A DNA stretch of 64,000 bases from Auriscalpium vulgare (lineage: Eukaryota > Basidiomycota > Agaricomycetes > Russulales > Auriscalpiaceae): NCBI GenBank assembly GCA_019915015.1, contig JAHBBC010000045.1, forward strand, positions 124,001 to 188,000. The letters run 5' to 3'. This document shows positions 44,365-55,262 of the stretch, one piece after another; position 1 is the first letter of the stretch; each line of letters begins with the position of its first letter. Under the pieces are notes generated by a model. It was given only the letters and a program-made list of their open reading frames with translations, searched no databases and was not told the DNA's origin. The position numbers were made by a program, and so were the translations under genes.

Positions 44365-44684
44365 TAGCCCTTGGCGCTGTCGTAGGCTAAGGAGCCAATC
44401 TTTGCAGGGGCTTCGCGAAGTTTGGCGGGCGTCGGCGCTGCGCAGCGGGCCGATAAGGTTCCAAATCGGGACAGGGACCCGACAAATGTGATGGCGTCGT
44501 CGGAAGGCATGGATTCGAGCGGCGGAGAGGCGGGGCAGCAACGGAGAGGCAGAGAAACACACGACGAGGACGACGAAAAGCTCTATACATTGTTATTCTA
44601 GCTACAGTACCGGCCACAAGCATTGGGACGACCACAGAGGCTGAGTCCGTTCAGAAACGTGACTCTCGGCAAAGCGGCAACAGA

Positions 44685-44717
44685 GGCCCCCGGCGTACCT
44701 GTAGTGAGGTTCGATCC
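44685..44717 (+). repeat. 33-bp inverted repeat, left arm
   Basis: Matches the reverse complement of 46512-46544 with one difference (T/C). It starts GGCCCCCGGCGTACCTGTAG. Confidence 0.9.
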
Positions 44718-46490
44718 TCGTACGTACGGAAGTGGCCTGAAATTGGGACCTATGTCCGATCCCATGCGTACGGAAGTGGGCCATATCGGGGTACATGTCC
44801 GATCCCAGTCACGTACAGAATGGGCACGTCGGTGGCCATGTCCGATCAGCATACGTACGGATTCGGGTCCAAAAGTTGCCCTTCGCCGTCGTCGCCCCAG
44901 CCTGCACCTCCAACGTCCTCACGCTAGTCACCAACTCAGCGACATCGCTCTTCGACGTTCATCGCGGCTTTTGTTGATGACAACTGGCCCGAACCAGTCG
45001 TCGTTTGTCTCAAGGGCGGGCTCAATGCAATTATGTGGCCGCAGCTTTACAATCATCGTGCCACATGAAGTCCTAGGCTTGAGCAAAGCATCGATACTTG
45101 GAGGGGCCAAGTTTCCCGAGGGCGTTAGCATCCATCCCATCAGTCATCATGTATGCAAGTAGGTGGGTGGGGCTAGCTGTCTTTGGCCGCATTCTTAGGA
45201 GATGTTGCCGCTGCCGCCCGCCTCCCTCGAGTCCACGCGACTAGAAGGCATTCGTGGAGCTTTGAAAGTCAAGCAGATATGGAGGCGCAAGGTGAGCAGG
45301 ACTGTTTTGTGTCATCGGTGGCAGGTGCACACTCCTCTGAAGAACCATTCTTTCCGCAGACTCGCGCTCATCGTCTCTCCCTCGCCTCATCTTCCTGCGC
45401 AGTGCGATGCAAAAATCAAAGCTTGCTAAAGCACAGGCACAGCCAGCGCGCCCTCACTGTCCGACCCGCGCGCATCTACACCATACTCGGCGTGGTGTTA
45501 ATAACTGTTCGGAGACGTCGAGAGTGAGGCCGGCCGCCGATGTGAGGACAGTGTCCGAGATACAATCTTGTTGCTCACCGTCCCGCCGAAACGCGCCATA
45601 CCTCGTGGTATGTACGCCTTGATGCACTTGAGGCCCTCATCAGCACTGACCTGCGTGGTAGATGGTCATTCCAGTGTCGCTGCAGTGCCAGCTGGGTCCG
45701 CATGCGTCGTCCGACATCATCTGCGCCTTCCACTCCTCACCTCGCCCCCATGCTGAGCACCTCCATCGCGCTGACACCCTCTCCGACTTCAATATTTGGG
45801 CCTCCCACTAGCAGGCACTCCTGAGCCGAACCAGCGCGTTACGAGATGCCACGGAGCCTGTCGACCACCCTCTGCCTGGTGCGCTTCGCCATTACCATCA
45901 ACTTAACCCTCTCGACCGACCCGCTCGATCTGCTCCTTTCGCTGTGATTACCCGTCGAATGCGACGGAAGTTTCCCGCACCGGACGACTGCAGCGCGCAT
46001 GCTCGCGGTGGCGTAGAAGTACAGCCACATTCAGCAACATACTCAAGTATGCGGTGCAGACAGCAACCCTCGTGCGCTCTTTGCGGTCGCCATCACATAT
46101 CACCTCGACGTGATTGCCACGGCCCGCGACGGCTGCTCGCACGCAGCGGCTCCGGATCCCGATTGCCCCATCGTGAGCCTCAAACGTGCGCTGACACCCT
46201 CATGGTCATACAGTTACCTTTTCACGTGTGGGACAGCGGCAAGAGGCACGGACAAGGCGGGTGAGGCTGCAATGCGCAGCGGGTGGGCATACATCGCTCT
46301 GGAGGTACCTACTAGTGTATATATTTTGTGGTTTCTGCGTACGGAAACCATTATTTGAGACCTCCGATCCTCCATACGTACGGAAGGCGCCCGAACCGGG
46401 GTCCGATCCTCTATACGTACGGATGGGCCTCGTAAACGGAGGTCCGAGTACAGGTACGTACGGATTTGGCCCAAAAGTGTACGTACGGAA
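44711..46490 (+). repeat. TACGTACGGA iterated subterminal repeats and the segment between
   Basis: Two arrays (about 44711-44870 and 46325-46490) repeat units of 35-45 bp with the pattern CCGATC ... TACGTACGGA, in the same orientation in both arrays. They sit just inside the 33-bp inverted repeats. The 1.45 kb between holds no convincing ORF. This looks like the end organisation of a DNA transposon, either a non-autonomous unit or the 5' part of the MULE. Confidence 0.6.
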
Positions 46491-46511
46491 AGGGGTCAAA
46501 ATCGAAAATTT

Positions 46512-46544
46512 GGATCGGACCTCACTACAGGTACGCCGGGGGCC
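46512..46544 (-). repeat. 33-bp inverted repeat, right arm
   Basis: Inverted partner of 44685-44717, 32 of 33 positions equal. Confidence 0.9.
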
Positions 46545-46555
46545 TGGCAACAGCT

Positions 46556-46599
46556 GTCTCGATAAGGCAGCGGTGGTCTGGGGTCCTGGGGCGAATAAC
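46556..46599 (-). repeat. Right terminal inverted repeat candidate of the MULE
   Basis: Inverted partner of 33752-33795; about 38 of 44 positions equal by eye. Confidence 0.5.
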
Positions 46600-47704
46600 C
46601 AAAAGCTGCCAGCAGTCTGCGTTCCAGTCACGCGACTTTCTTGTTCGAGGTGTAGTATTTCTTGTTCGAGGCGTGATATAGCGCTTTGTAGCGAGCCAAA
46701 GCCACGCGCATGTCTTTAGCGCGCTGGGTGACAGGATTCCGTGATGGAGAGGGCCTGTGGGAAGAAGAAGGCCCGGAAGAAGCCTGAGAAGCACTGCGGG
46801 CAAGCTCTGCAGCTCGAGCGGTAGCCGCCACCTGGGCAGCCTTTTGAGAGCGCGAGCAGCCCTTCCTTCAACTTGGCATAGATAAAAGAGGTCGACTAGA
46901 GATAGGACACGAGGAAATACGAGGAATAGCGAGCAAACGCGGCGCGACGCGACGTTGACACGTCAACTTACATAATCAAATTGGCGCGTTCTACATTCGG
47001 CCTTTCGGAAGGAATCTGATAGGAACGGCTGCATTGGCACATAAACTACAACCTTTATGAGCGTGTATTTGGCTTATTTGACAGCCCTCGGGATGAAAAT
47101 CTACACAAACCCAACCCTACTATTTGGATTCTCTCGACATACACACCTTCCTGCAGCTGTTTCATGCACTTTAACCCGTATCATCATAGATACTGATTTA
47201 ATATAGATATCTGTCTATGTGTGTTAACATCCGTGCGCGAGGACAAGCTCGAAATCCTTCCGCCGCCCTCGACTGTGACTTGGCTGTGTGGGAGAATCAC
47301 GGTTCGGAGTTTGAACTCCTATGCCGTTGCGCGTCCCCAGTGGCACTGGCACGTCCGGGAGGTACAGCTTACTGAGTCAGCAGCAAGATCGCTTCATCTC
47401 CTCAGGCTCTGTCGAACTACCGCAACGTGCGGAACACCGACATTGATCATGATGCACCTGCCTTCGCCACGCACGCAGCGCAGTGAACGTTGGGGGTTTG
47501 AACCCCTGGCGACTAGCTGCACGCACCTCATGGGCAGGAAGCTTGCAATGGCACTCGAAAGAAACATGGACGAATGATACTGGCTCTGGTAGTACATTTC
47601 ACGCGAACTTTGACTATACAGTACAAGTGACACTCTTTGCGCTCCTCACTTCTCCTCACGACTTCGACTGCAAGCCCTGCGTGAGCTGAATCTATCGATA
47701 ATCG
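46600..47704. other. Gene-free spacer
   Basis: No exon chain recognised. A short frame on the minus strand (46831 down to about 46628, MAATARAAELARSAS) has gene-like composition but no support beyond that. Confidence 0.35.
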
Positions 47705-48489
47705 TCAGCAGTAGTCATCGAAAACACGCATGGCGAAGCACACCTCTTCCTTCGTGATGGTACGAAGCTCGCCGGGCGCGCTGCCTTTGCCGGTAACAGA
47801 CGCGACCGCGGTCTTCACGGTGCGACCCACCGCGCCGCTCGTCGCGACCCAGTAGCGGATTTCATCGGGGATGACCTCAATGGCGACGACACGCGGGTCG
47901 CTCTCGTCGCCCTTGTGGATGCCGTCGCCGAGGTCGCCGAAGTACGCGGCGGTCCTGTGATGCGTCATTCAGATGGTGATGACGATGCCGCAGAATGTGA
48001 AAACGTACAAAGAGCTCCAATGCTGTTTAATGACGGCCTTGTCCGTGATGATTTGGGCACGCCCCGCAAAGCTCGCCCAGTTGGTCGACGAAGTGTCGAA
48101 GAAACTGACGTTGACGTTCGAGTCGTTTTGGAATTCCTCGAACTTGAACGACGCGTTGTTCGCAATGAACACCAGGTTCACCTGGGTGGGGCTGACGGCT
48201 ATTTGGACGAGCGGTCAGGTGCTGCTAATTTCTAAGCGACGAAGGGCAAGCGAACGTACGCCCTGCGGGGGTCATGGCGCGGGAGTGAAGCTGGCCATTA
48301 GACGCACGCGACGTGAGCATGCCGGTCTTTGCGCTCTCTACGAGCTTGTGGAGATCTGCGCGTCGCAAGAATGAGTAGCGCCTTTTGGGAACGGTCCCCA
48401 TGATACGCACCTGTGATCTTCTGCGCCGGTGTAATGTCATCGTTCTGCGCGTTGGCGGTGTAGGGGTCGAGTTTGGGATTCGGCGACAT
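47705..48489 (-). CDS. bli-3: BLI-3-like pyridoxamine-phosphate-oxidase-fold protein
   Basis: The model is complement(47705..47954, 48009..48198, 48260..48355, 48411..48489); the introns are 54-61 nt and the frame closes to 204 aa. The protein matches the fungal BLI-3/general stress protein 26 type: DLHKLVESAKTGMLTS, GQLHSRAMTP, LVFIANNASFKFEE, VNVSFFDTSSTNWASFAG, IKQHWSSL, YFGDLGDGIHKGDESDPRVVAIEVIPDEIRYW. This is an FMN-binding split barrel; in Neurospora the gene is blue-light-induced. The exact reaction is not known. The acceptor of exon 3 was chosen because upstream sequence has an in-frame stop. It lies next to the TE block but looks intact. Confidence 0.9.
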
Positions 48490-49396
48490 GGTGGTGGTCG
48501 GGAAGAAAGCGAAGATTGGAAACGAGAGGGTATATATAGGAAGATGCGTGCCATTGCGTCCATGAATGGTCCATGGCGTCATGGAGTACCCCACCTGCAA
48601 GAGCCAACCAAGCCCAGACCGTGCTCCATTAGGGAACACTTGCGCACGGACGGCGAGATAGTCCAAAGAATGGTCGGACGACAAACATTCTGTCTGAAAG
48701 CATACAAAAGACTCGGATTGAGAGTTGGTGAGGACCACGGCGTGGTTGAGAGTCGGAGGTGTGCGTGACACTGTGATGTCACCGTGACATATTCGCCGTT
48801 GAGAAAGGGCTGTGGCAAGAGCTCTCGCTCAGGCCACACTGCCACCCTGCTTGGCCACCTCGCGATGACGAGTCCATGACAAGTGCTCGGGCGCCTCCGA
48901 TTCGATGATACAGCTCTATACCCGGGCTGTTGACTCTTTGACTGAGGACTCTAACTCTCAATGGTCCTGAGTCCGAGTTTAGTGCTCGTGCAAGACGTCC
49001 GCACTTCGACAACATTCCTACTCAGCGACAAAATGAACCACGTACGGAGCGTCTCAAGCGAGACCAAAAACATCCTGTCATACGTTGGCGTGTGCTCCGT
49101 TGCTTGCTCATCGTCGTCGCGCGGATAATTCTGTCACTAGGCAGTAGGATTGTGAGAGCAGGCAACTACGAGGTACTTCAGATCTTCAGGAGATAATGAG
49201 GGAGTGCCCTTTCAAAGCCGATTGGACTGCGAAGACGTCGAGCGCGCGGTGACAGAAGCAGACCGAAGCCCAGAAGCCTCCAGCGCTGTAACTCACCACA
49301 CTGAATCAACCACCCATTTTTCATTCGTCTGCCAACGTTGAAATTTTTTTTAGCCTTGGTGGTGCTACCTTGGCAACTCAATCACCTCTCTATGCA
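48490..49396. other. Intergenic spacer and BLI-3 promoter side
   Basis: A TATATATA-type stretch lies near 48530-48538, upstream of the BLI-3-like start on the minus strand. The rest shows no gene. Confidence 0.45.
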
Positions 49397-50382
49397 TCAG
49401 GCCAGCTGGAGAATGGGCATGACACTTCCTGGCGACACCGCAACGACGCCGACGAGTATGACGTTTGCAGGACGGATCTCATGCGGCTCCTCCCCAATGA
49501 CCCATGCAGCGTCTGAATCGCCGACATTGACCGGCGCCGGCGCCGGCACCTCCTGCCGGCACAGTAAGCCAGGCTCATGGCGTGCATATACGAGGCTCAC
49601 GCACCGTCATAAATTTCTCTACACGCTTCGCGACGTGGCGCATGATGTCCAGCAACGTGAACGGCGCCGAGCCCCCATGGCGCTTCTTGCGCAGCTGCAT
49701 CTGGTCGACCCACTTCTCGTATCCCCGCCACTGCATGGACCGACAGCGTCAGCGTTCCATGATGAGCACAGCACAGGAACGCGACACATACGCAGATGCG
49801 AAGCTTGATCGACGAGCGCTCCGGCATGGGCTCCCAGTCCGGGGAGAGCAGCGCGGCCTTGGTGGCGGTCTTCGCCGCGAGAAGGGGCACACCGACGGCG
49901 CCGTCAGGGCGGACAAAGAATATGGGCGGCCCGAGGGAGGCAGCTTGGAGCGACGCCGCTTCCCGCGACTGCCCGGCGTATGGCGACCAGCGGCGTTGAG
50001 GGACGATGCGCACCGCGCCGGGCAGCGTGTAGTCAAGCACGACGCGCAGGGCGCCGTCGGCGGAGCACGCGTTGGCGCGCAGGTACGGGAAGTCCGCGGG
50101 CGCGACGGAGTAGGACGATGGAATGCCCGCGGTGGAGAAGGTAAGGGGCGTGCTGAGGAAGAGCGCATCGTCGAGCGCGGCGAGGGGGAAGCAGAGGACG
50201 TCGCGCCATATGAGGACCGTTGCGGGGCGGAGAGAGAAGGTGCGGCCAACGTAGCTGTGCTCGAGCATGGAGGACAGCCAGGCGCTCGGTGTAACCGGTA
50301 TCTGTAGAAGGGAGTCAGTGAACGTGCCATGCAGGTTGTGTGTTAGTGAGGAGCCTACCTGAAGTGTAGAAGTGGGGTCCAT
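49397..50382 (-). CDS. Hypothetical agaricomycete protein, four exons
   Basis: The model is complement(49397..49552, 49605..49730, 49792..50301, 50359..50382); the introns are 52-61 nt and the frame closes to 271 aa. Exon 1 has only eight codons (MDPTSTLQ). The core has YVGRTFSLRPATVLIWRDVLCFPLAAL, SADGALRVVLDYTLPGAVRIVPQRRWSPY, GPPIFFVRPDGAVGVPL and a basic WRGYEKWVDQMQLRKKRHGG near the C-terminus. It is rich in beta-prone segments; there is no signal peptide or membrane span. I do not recognise a named domain. The first intron is a multiple of three without a stop, so retention would also be read through. Confidence 0.7.
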
Positions 50383-52284
50383 GTGGTAGCTTCAAAAAGA
50401 CGAAAGAATATTGGTACAGCGGGTGTGGGGGGACTAGATTGGGGTTAGATCAAGCTTTCACGGCGCCTTGATTTATACGGGAGGCAGCTAGGAACAAGAG
50501 CCGGGACGGTGGAGGAGGTGAGTGGAGGTGCGCAGCGTATAGCTGGCGAGTATTGTTTCGGGCTTAGTGCCCAGACACTCTGCAATTCCGGTGCTGGAGG
50601 ATCTGACCGAAGCTGCGGTACCGCAGCTGGTGGGATTGTGTGACTTTGTAGGTCCACAATTCCGATAGAACGGTTCCATGCGCACGGCGCCCGTAGAAAA
50701 TTTCGAGGCTGTGTTTAACTGGCCCGAGGAGAAATCAGGAACACTTAATGAACGCCAGACGCGGATACAGTACTTACCTGCGTGCCAGTGCGCACCATTG
50801 TAACGAGCGATTGGAACCTGGATTACTGGTCATGTGAAATCAGAAACCGTGCGCCGACCTGTCCGCCGGCGGAGCTACTTTCCCTTCTGTCGCCGATCGC
50901 CGCCGATCGCGATGAGTGAGTATTTGGCTCGCTACCCGGTCTCTGCACTATATGCATTGGTGTGTTCGGCCAGTCCGGGCAAGCGGTCGATGAAGCCTGC
51001 GGCACAGCAGACGGCGAAAGGCAGCGCCCGCTGGATCTAGACATGGCGCTTGAGCTCGACATGGAGCCTGCGACTCGGAGTCTTGAGACTCGAGAGGCAG
51101 TATGGCGGGAGCGAGCCGCGTGTCGCTCAGACTTGTGCTTGTGGCGGGGCGCTGGCAGTTCTCACAGGCGCAGGCTTGCAGCGGGAAGGAGTCTTTCTTC
51201 GGAAAATAACATCCTGTGCAGTGTATATGTAGCGCTCTTTGCAACAGATGGATGCAGTTAGTTGCGGAGCGCCCCCTTACGTCCTTCAGCGCTTCAGCCT
51301 TTGCAGCTTGTCTGCTGAGACGTGTGCCGCAGATTGATTGCACCAAGAATCCTCTAGAACTGGAAACAGTATGCACTAGCGAGTTGCGGCGCTATAAAAG
51401 AGGTATATTCCGAGTACGGGAGAGCGTGACACAAAGTAGAGGTGGACCATACGAACGAGTCGCGAATGACGCATGTCATCGCCTATGAGATCTTCATGAA
51501 CAAAGAGGTGCACGTAGTAGCGATGATGGCGGACGCACCTCGCCGACGACCTTGCCTTCAGCTACTCGCTTCTCCTTCTCTGCTGCGAAGGTTTTGATAG
51601 TGCAACCTTGTTCCTGCAGAAGAAATGCCAGGTCTGCAAATTGGCCCCCTTCATCCCAAGATGCACATGTCGCGGAGACATACAAGGGCTTGATCCAGGC
51701 GGTTAGTAGAGACGCGTTGTCCGTCTGGCCCTCCGGCGAACTGGAGCTTGTTGGGATAAGATTCGATGATCCTGAGCGAGCCCCCTCGACTGTTCCAGCG
51801 TGAGGGGTAATGCCAGCATCTGCCGAGGCGTAGATGCTGAACGTTGAAGGAGCCACTATCGCAGTGGGTGACAAAGCCTGCGGTCACCACAGTGCGTGAC
51901 TGCGACTTGGCGTATCGTGACAGGCGCGTGACATTTCCTATCTTTGTCACAAACTTTTACCCTGCTGCAACGCGCGCTGTGCAAAAGGTTCATAAAACAG
52001 CGTTGAGTAATGGCAAGTCGCCGACTGAACACGCAACCAACACCCAAAACCGCCACTCATGTGACACGATCTCCAAGAGGATATGATATTCGGGGCCGAG
52101 GCGGCCTGTACTGGCGGCTCAGCGGGCTTCTTTGCCACCTGCCCTCCGCTACTGTGTTAGTACTGCATTGAAGGAGAAACCCTACGAAAGCCCGCCAGAC
52201 ATTATCTAATAGGCGCCAGACCAGCCTCGCGACGACGCGCCCGACGTCTTTCCCCTGTCTTTCCCCTGCCCCCTCCCCCAAAAG
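50383..52284. other. Gene-poor region, possible lone exon
   Basis: The minus-strand segment 51700-51532 reads KPLYVSATCASWDEGG and GKVVGE followed by a good donor (GTGCGT at 51541), which looks like an exon, but no partners were found, so no gene is called. Nothing else was recognised. Confidence 0.3.
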
Positions 52285-53709
52285 ATGACACGCAGCCGCC
52301 CCGCAGCCCCCCACACACCAAAAAAGCATGCAAAGGTCGAGCGTACCGCTGTCATTGCTGGCCGCGAGCTCCCCGTCTCGCCCGTCCTCGACACGTTCTT
52401 CCTCTGGACGGCGGAACGCCACTCAATTCACCAAAAACGCGTCGCAGGCGAGTCCTGGCCGTGGACCGAGGACCCCATCTTCCAGCAGCACGCGTTCACC
52501 AACGTCTTCCGCATCTTCGATCGTACCACGCAGTATATCCTCCGACACGTAGTGCACGAGGGCGACCCCGACCTCCACGAGACGTGTTTCCGCGTCATCC
52601 TCTTCCGATTCTTCTGCCGCATATCGACGTGGGAGCTCCTCGTCGCCCGCCTCGGCACGCCGACGTGGTGCGATTTCGACCTCGACGCGTACGAGGCCGT
52701 CCTGCGCGTGGAGTACGACAGCCAGCGCCCGCTTTACGGCACCGCGTACATCATGCCGGCGCCCCCGCTGGGGGGCGCGACGAACTTCGCCAACCACCTC
52801 CGGCTGCTCAAGCTCATGATGGACGTGGACCTGCCCGGGCAGCTCGCGGGCCTGTCGGAGATGAGCGACGCGTTCGAGCGCATTGCGCTGTTCCCGAGCA
52901 TGGGCGACTTCCTCGCCTTCCAGTGAGTTTCTTGACATCTCGCCTTGCGCACATATTCTGACGCGCTGTCAACGCGTCAACTTAGGCTTCTGCTAGATCT
53001 GAACATGATCCCACAGATCTCGTACCCGGAGGACTGGGCCATCTGCGGGCCCGGCGCCGACGCGTGCCTGCGCAAGATCTTCGGGCCGGGCGTCGTGGGC
53101 CACTTCGGCGAGGCCCTCAAGTGGCTGCACGACACGCAGCAGCGGCACTTCGCGCGCCTCGGCATCGCACCGGAGCGCCGCCCGCGCGTGCACCGCAGCG
53201 CGCCGCCTGGGCTGTCGCTCGTCGACCTCGAGCACTCGCTCTGCGAGACGGACGTGTACTCGCGCGTGAAGCACCCGGACATCCCCGGCCTGCGCCGCGT
53301 GCACATCAGCGGCAAGCGCAATTTCAAGCCCGGCGCCGCGCCGCTCACCTGCGACCTCCCGCGCAACTGGAAGGTGGCGGCGGAGGCGGTGCGCGCCCGC
53401 GCGCGCAAGCACAAGCCGCTTCCCCCCGTCGACGCGGCGGACCCGGACCCGGAGTGGGTGCTCTCGCACATCGTCAAGGAGGCGGTAGGCGCCCGCGGCG
53501 TCCCGCTTTACCTCGTGCGCTACAAGGGGTACACGCCGGAAGACGACCTGTGGCAGGACGAGGAGGACCTGGAGGGCGCGGTGGAGCTACTCGAGGAGTG
53601 GCGCTCCCTGAAGGAGAGCATCTCGTCGGGGATCGCAAGTTCGAAAGCGAACAAGTTGAGCTCCAACAAGAGGCGTGCGTCTACCAAGCTGTCAGGAAGG
53701 CTTGTATGA
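52285..53709 (+). CDS. HMUDK/aGPT-type helical domain fused to a chromodomain
   Basis: Exons 52285..52922 and 52986..53709 (63-nt intron, GTGAGT...CTTAG) close to 453 aa. Residues about 30-270 match the helical domain found in phage 5-hydroxymethyl-dU DNA kinases and in glutamyl/putrescinyl-thymine pyrophosphorylases: FFLWTAERHSIHQKR, WPWTEDPIF, FTNVFRIFDR, FRVILFRFFCRISTWELL, then PQISYPEDWAICGPGA and GHFGEALKWLHDTQ. The C-terminal chromodomain is clear (EWVLSHIVKEAVG ... YLVRYKGYTPEDDLWQDEEDL), followed by a basic tail. In phages this fold acts on modified thymine; fungal copies have been linked in the literature to TET/JBP base-oxidation systems. A nuclear role in reading or editing modified DNA at methylated-histone chromatin is my inference. 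No kinase P-loop is fused here. The gene looks intact and GC-rich. Confidence 0.8.
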
Positions 53710-55262
53710 TGGGTTTTTCCGTAAGCAACGTAAGTCCTCGTTACGGTACATAGTTTGTCCTTACTCACGCGCTCACAGTGCCTTCACAAGAGGTCTCAGC
53801 GCTTGCAGACCCCGAGGTGATGCATCCCCGAAGTTGTTGCTCTCACCATCACAAATGGCATGTTTGCCAGCACCGTTGGCGCGTGTCTTCCGTAGGCGCG
53901 GCTGATTCGATTTATTAGTATTTTACTTCTTGTGCGTTATCTAATGTATATCTTCTTCATGGGTTTGAGGCCTGCACTGCCACGATTTCGGGCCGTTTAC
54001 TCAAGGCCAACTGATTCCCAGAGGGGCGGTCGACGTCTTCGGCATTCGCGCAGGTACCTCGTAGCTGGCTGCTCTGGCAGGTAGCGACAGAAGCATCCTC
54101 ATTGAGCAAGTCACGAAGCACACGGTAACGTATGACAAGTTGCCATTTGTCTCGCTGGTCAACGCTCGGTACGTGGTTTATTGTGTCGCTCTGAGTAAAG
54201 CAGCTCAAGAGTTAAGAGACGTTAGAGAATCCCCGAGCCTAAGGAGCGTTGTCGAAGCGCGGACGTCTGACGGGTGCGCGGCAAGTCCAAGACCGTGGAT
54301 TGAGGGGTAAGTAAGGTTATTCAGAGATGGCTGCGTCTTGCCATGGACTGACAAAGCTTTCTCAATGCAGTTCCATGGCGACAGTGTGGGCGGTCTTGGG
54401 CCTGCTCTTCAGCTTACTTGTCATGAAGGGTGCAGGCGTGCATTGCTTCAAGTACGTGCTTCCACTCCTCGAGCGTTGCGAGTCTCATTCGGCGCTAGAC
54501 ACCGTTGTCCAATGGTCTTCCGTTGCCACTGCTCGCCGACAACAAATCTAAATGGGGTTCTGCTCTGTCCGAGTGTCGTTGCTTCTCGCCGACGCAAACT
54601 TGCTATCGAGGACTTTGCTCTGTTTGCAACAGATGGGCGCGCGGAATCCAAGTTGCTCTGCTTTTGAAGGTATAGTCTGGAAAATCACGCCGCTAGAAAA
54701 TCGCGGTCTCTGTTAGCGCTTCAGTGCGACATATCCCTTGTCAAGAAGGCGGTGGCCGGGGGGGTATATCGCAAAATCTACGACAGCGAGTATGTACCTC
54801 TCGTAGAACCGAATTGTGGTGCTGATTTTACTTTATCCTCAAGGATTTGCATTGCATTTCGGAAGATTGGCCGGGTTCTACCAGGCGCTCTGTGCCCGGA
54901 ACTGCTTGGATCATAATCCTCTCCAAGATCATCCCATACTGCGCGATGATTATATGCTGGTGCTGAAGCAGGATCCAGTAAGTACATTCAGCGGTCAAGG
55001 ACACGTTCGTCATCAGCTATCGGGCTTGTGTTGCACTTCTACGCGAGCTCGGGGTCGTAAATTGTGGTGGGCTAATCCCCCGAACAGGGATATTGCGGCT
55101 GGGGTGCCATGTACAGGAGAGTCACCGGTCATCAACGGGCTTCGCGTCAAGCCAAGAGGATCGTTCGGACTCCGATCCGGCGGTACTTACCTTTGAACAT
55201 CGTCAGCATTCTCAATTCATTTTCTACGCTCAACAACACCTGCATCCAATCAGTATTCAGAC
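53710..55262. other. Intergenic region without recognised genes
   Basis: Short frames only; none has splice partners or family features. A TTTGCAACAGATGG word at 54626-54639 also occurs near 51238, which may be chance or an old repeat. Confidence 0.4.

Larger units (their letters stand above)
36650..44369 (-). mobile_element. Ty1/copia LTR retrotransposon with identical LTRs
   Basis: The element spans 36655-44364 on the minus strand (7710 bp, including a nested 3097-bp insert plus 3-bp duplicate). LTRs of 198 bp (36655-36852 and 44167-44364) appear identical. They start TGTTGTAG and end TCTACA on the element strand. The target duplication is TAGCC at 36650-36654 and 44365-44369. A half-tRNA primer site and a polypurine tract abut the LTRs. 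Gag, protease, integrase, RT and RNase H are all recognisable. Identical LTRs mean recent insertion, after the MULE had arrived. Confidence 0.97.
34344..44510 (-). pseudogene. MULE (Mutator-like) transposase split by a copia element
   Basis: Without the copia insert, complement(34344..35160, 35218..35677, 35730..36117, 36179..36429, 36492..36649, 44365..44510) closes to 739 aa. Exon 1 reads GSLAYDSAKGY up to the insertion and continues DLEWPTFETFEAW beyond it. An N-terminal FAR1-like zinc region (VGCPCRLTV ... CREHSHATG) is followed by the MULE core: first Asp in GVDATHNTTHYVG, second in MTDRDFAQI, then LLCWWHVLHAWRQH. A C-terminal SWIM zinc finger (CECPKFPLINFCKH) is intact. MULE transposases use these for DNA cleavage and end binding. 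An in-frame 18-bp duplication (35608-35643) gives TEQTVD twice. The copia insertion makes the gene nonfunctional unless spliced around. Confidence 0.88.

Noticed and set aside
51494..51874. Protein-coding gene on the minus strand
   Set aside because: One exon-like stretch and a good donor are seen, but no start, partners or known family.
52423..52938. 171-aa minus-strand frame opposite the HMUDK-type gene
   Set aside because: GC-rich antisense shadow; the plus strand has motifs and a closing splice.
54327..54551. 74-aa plus-strand frame with a hydrophobic stretch
   Set aside because: No promoter, splice or family support; the composition looks random.
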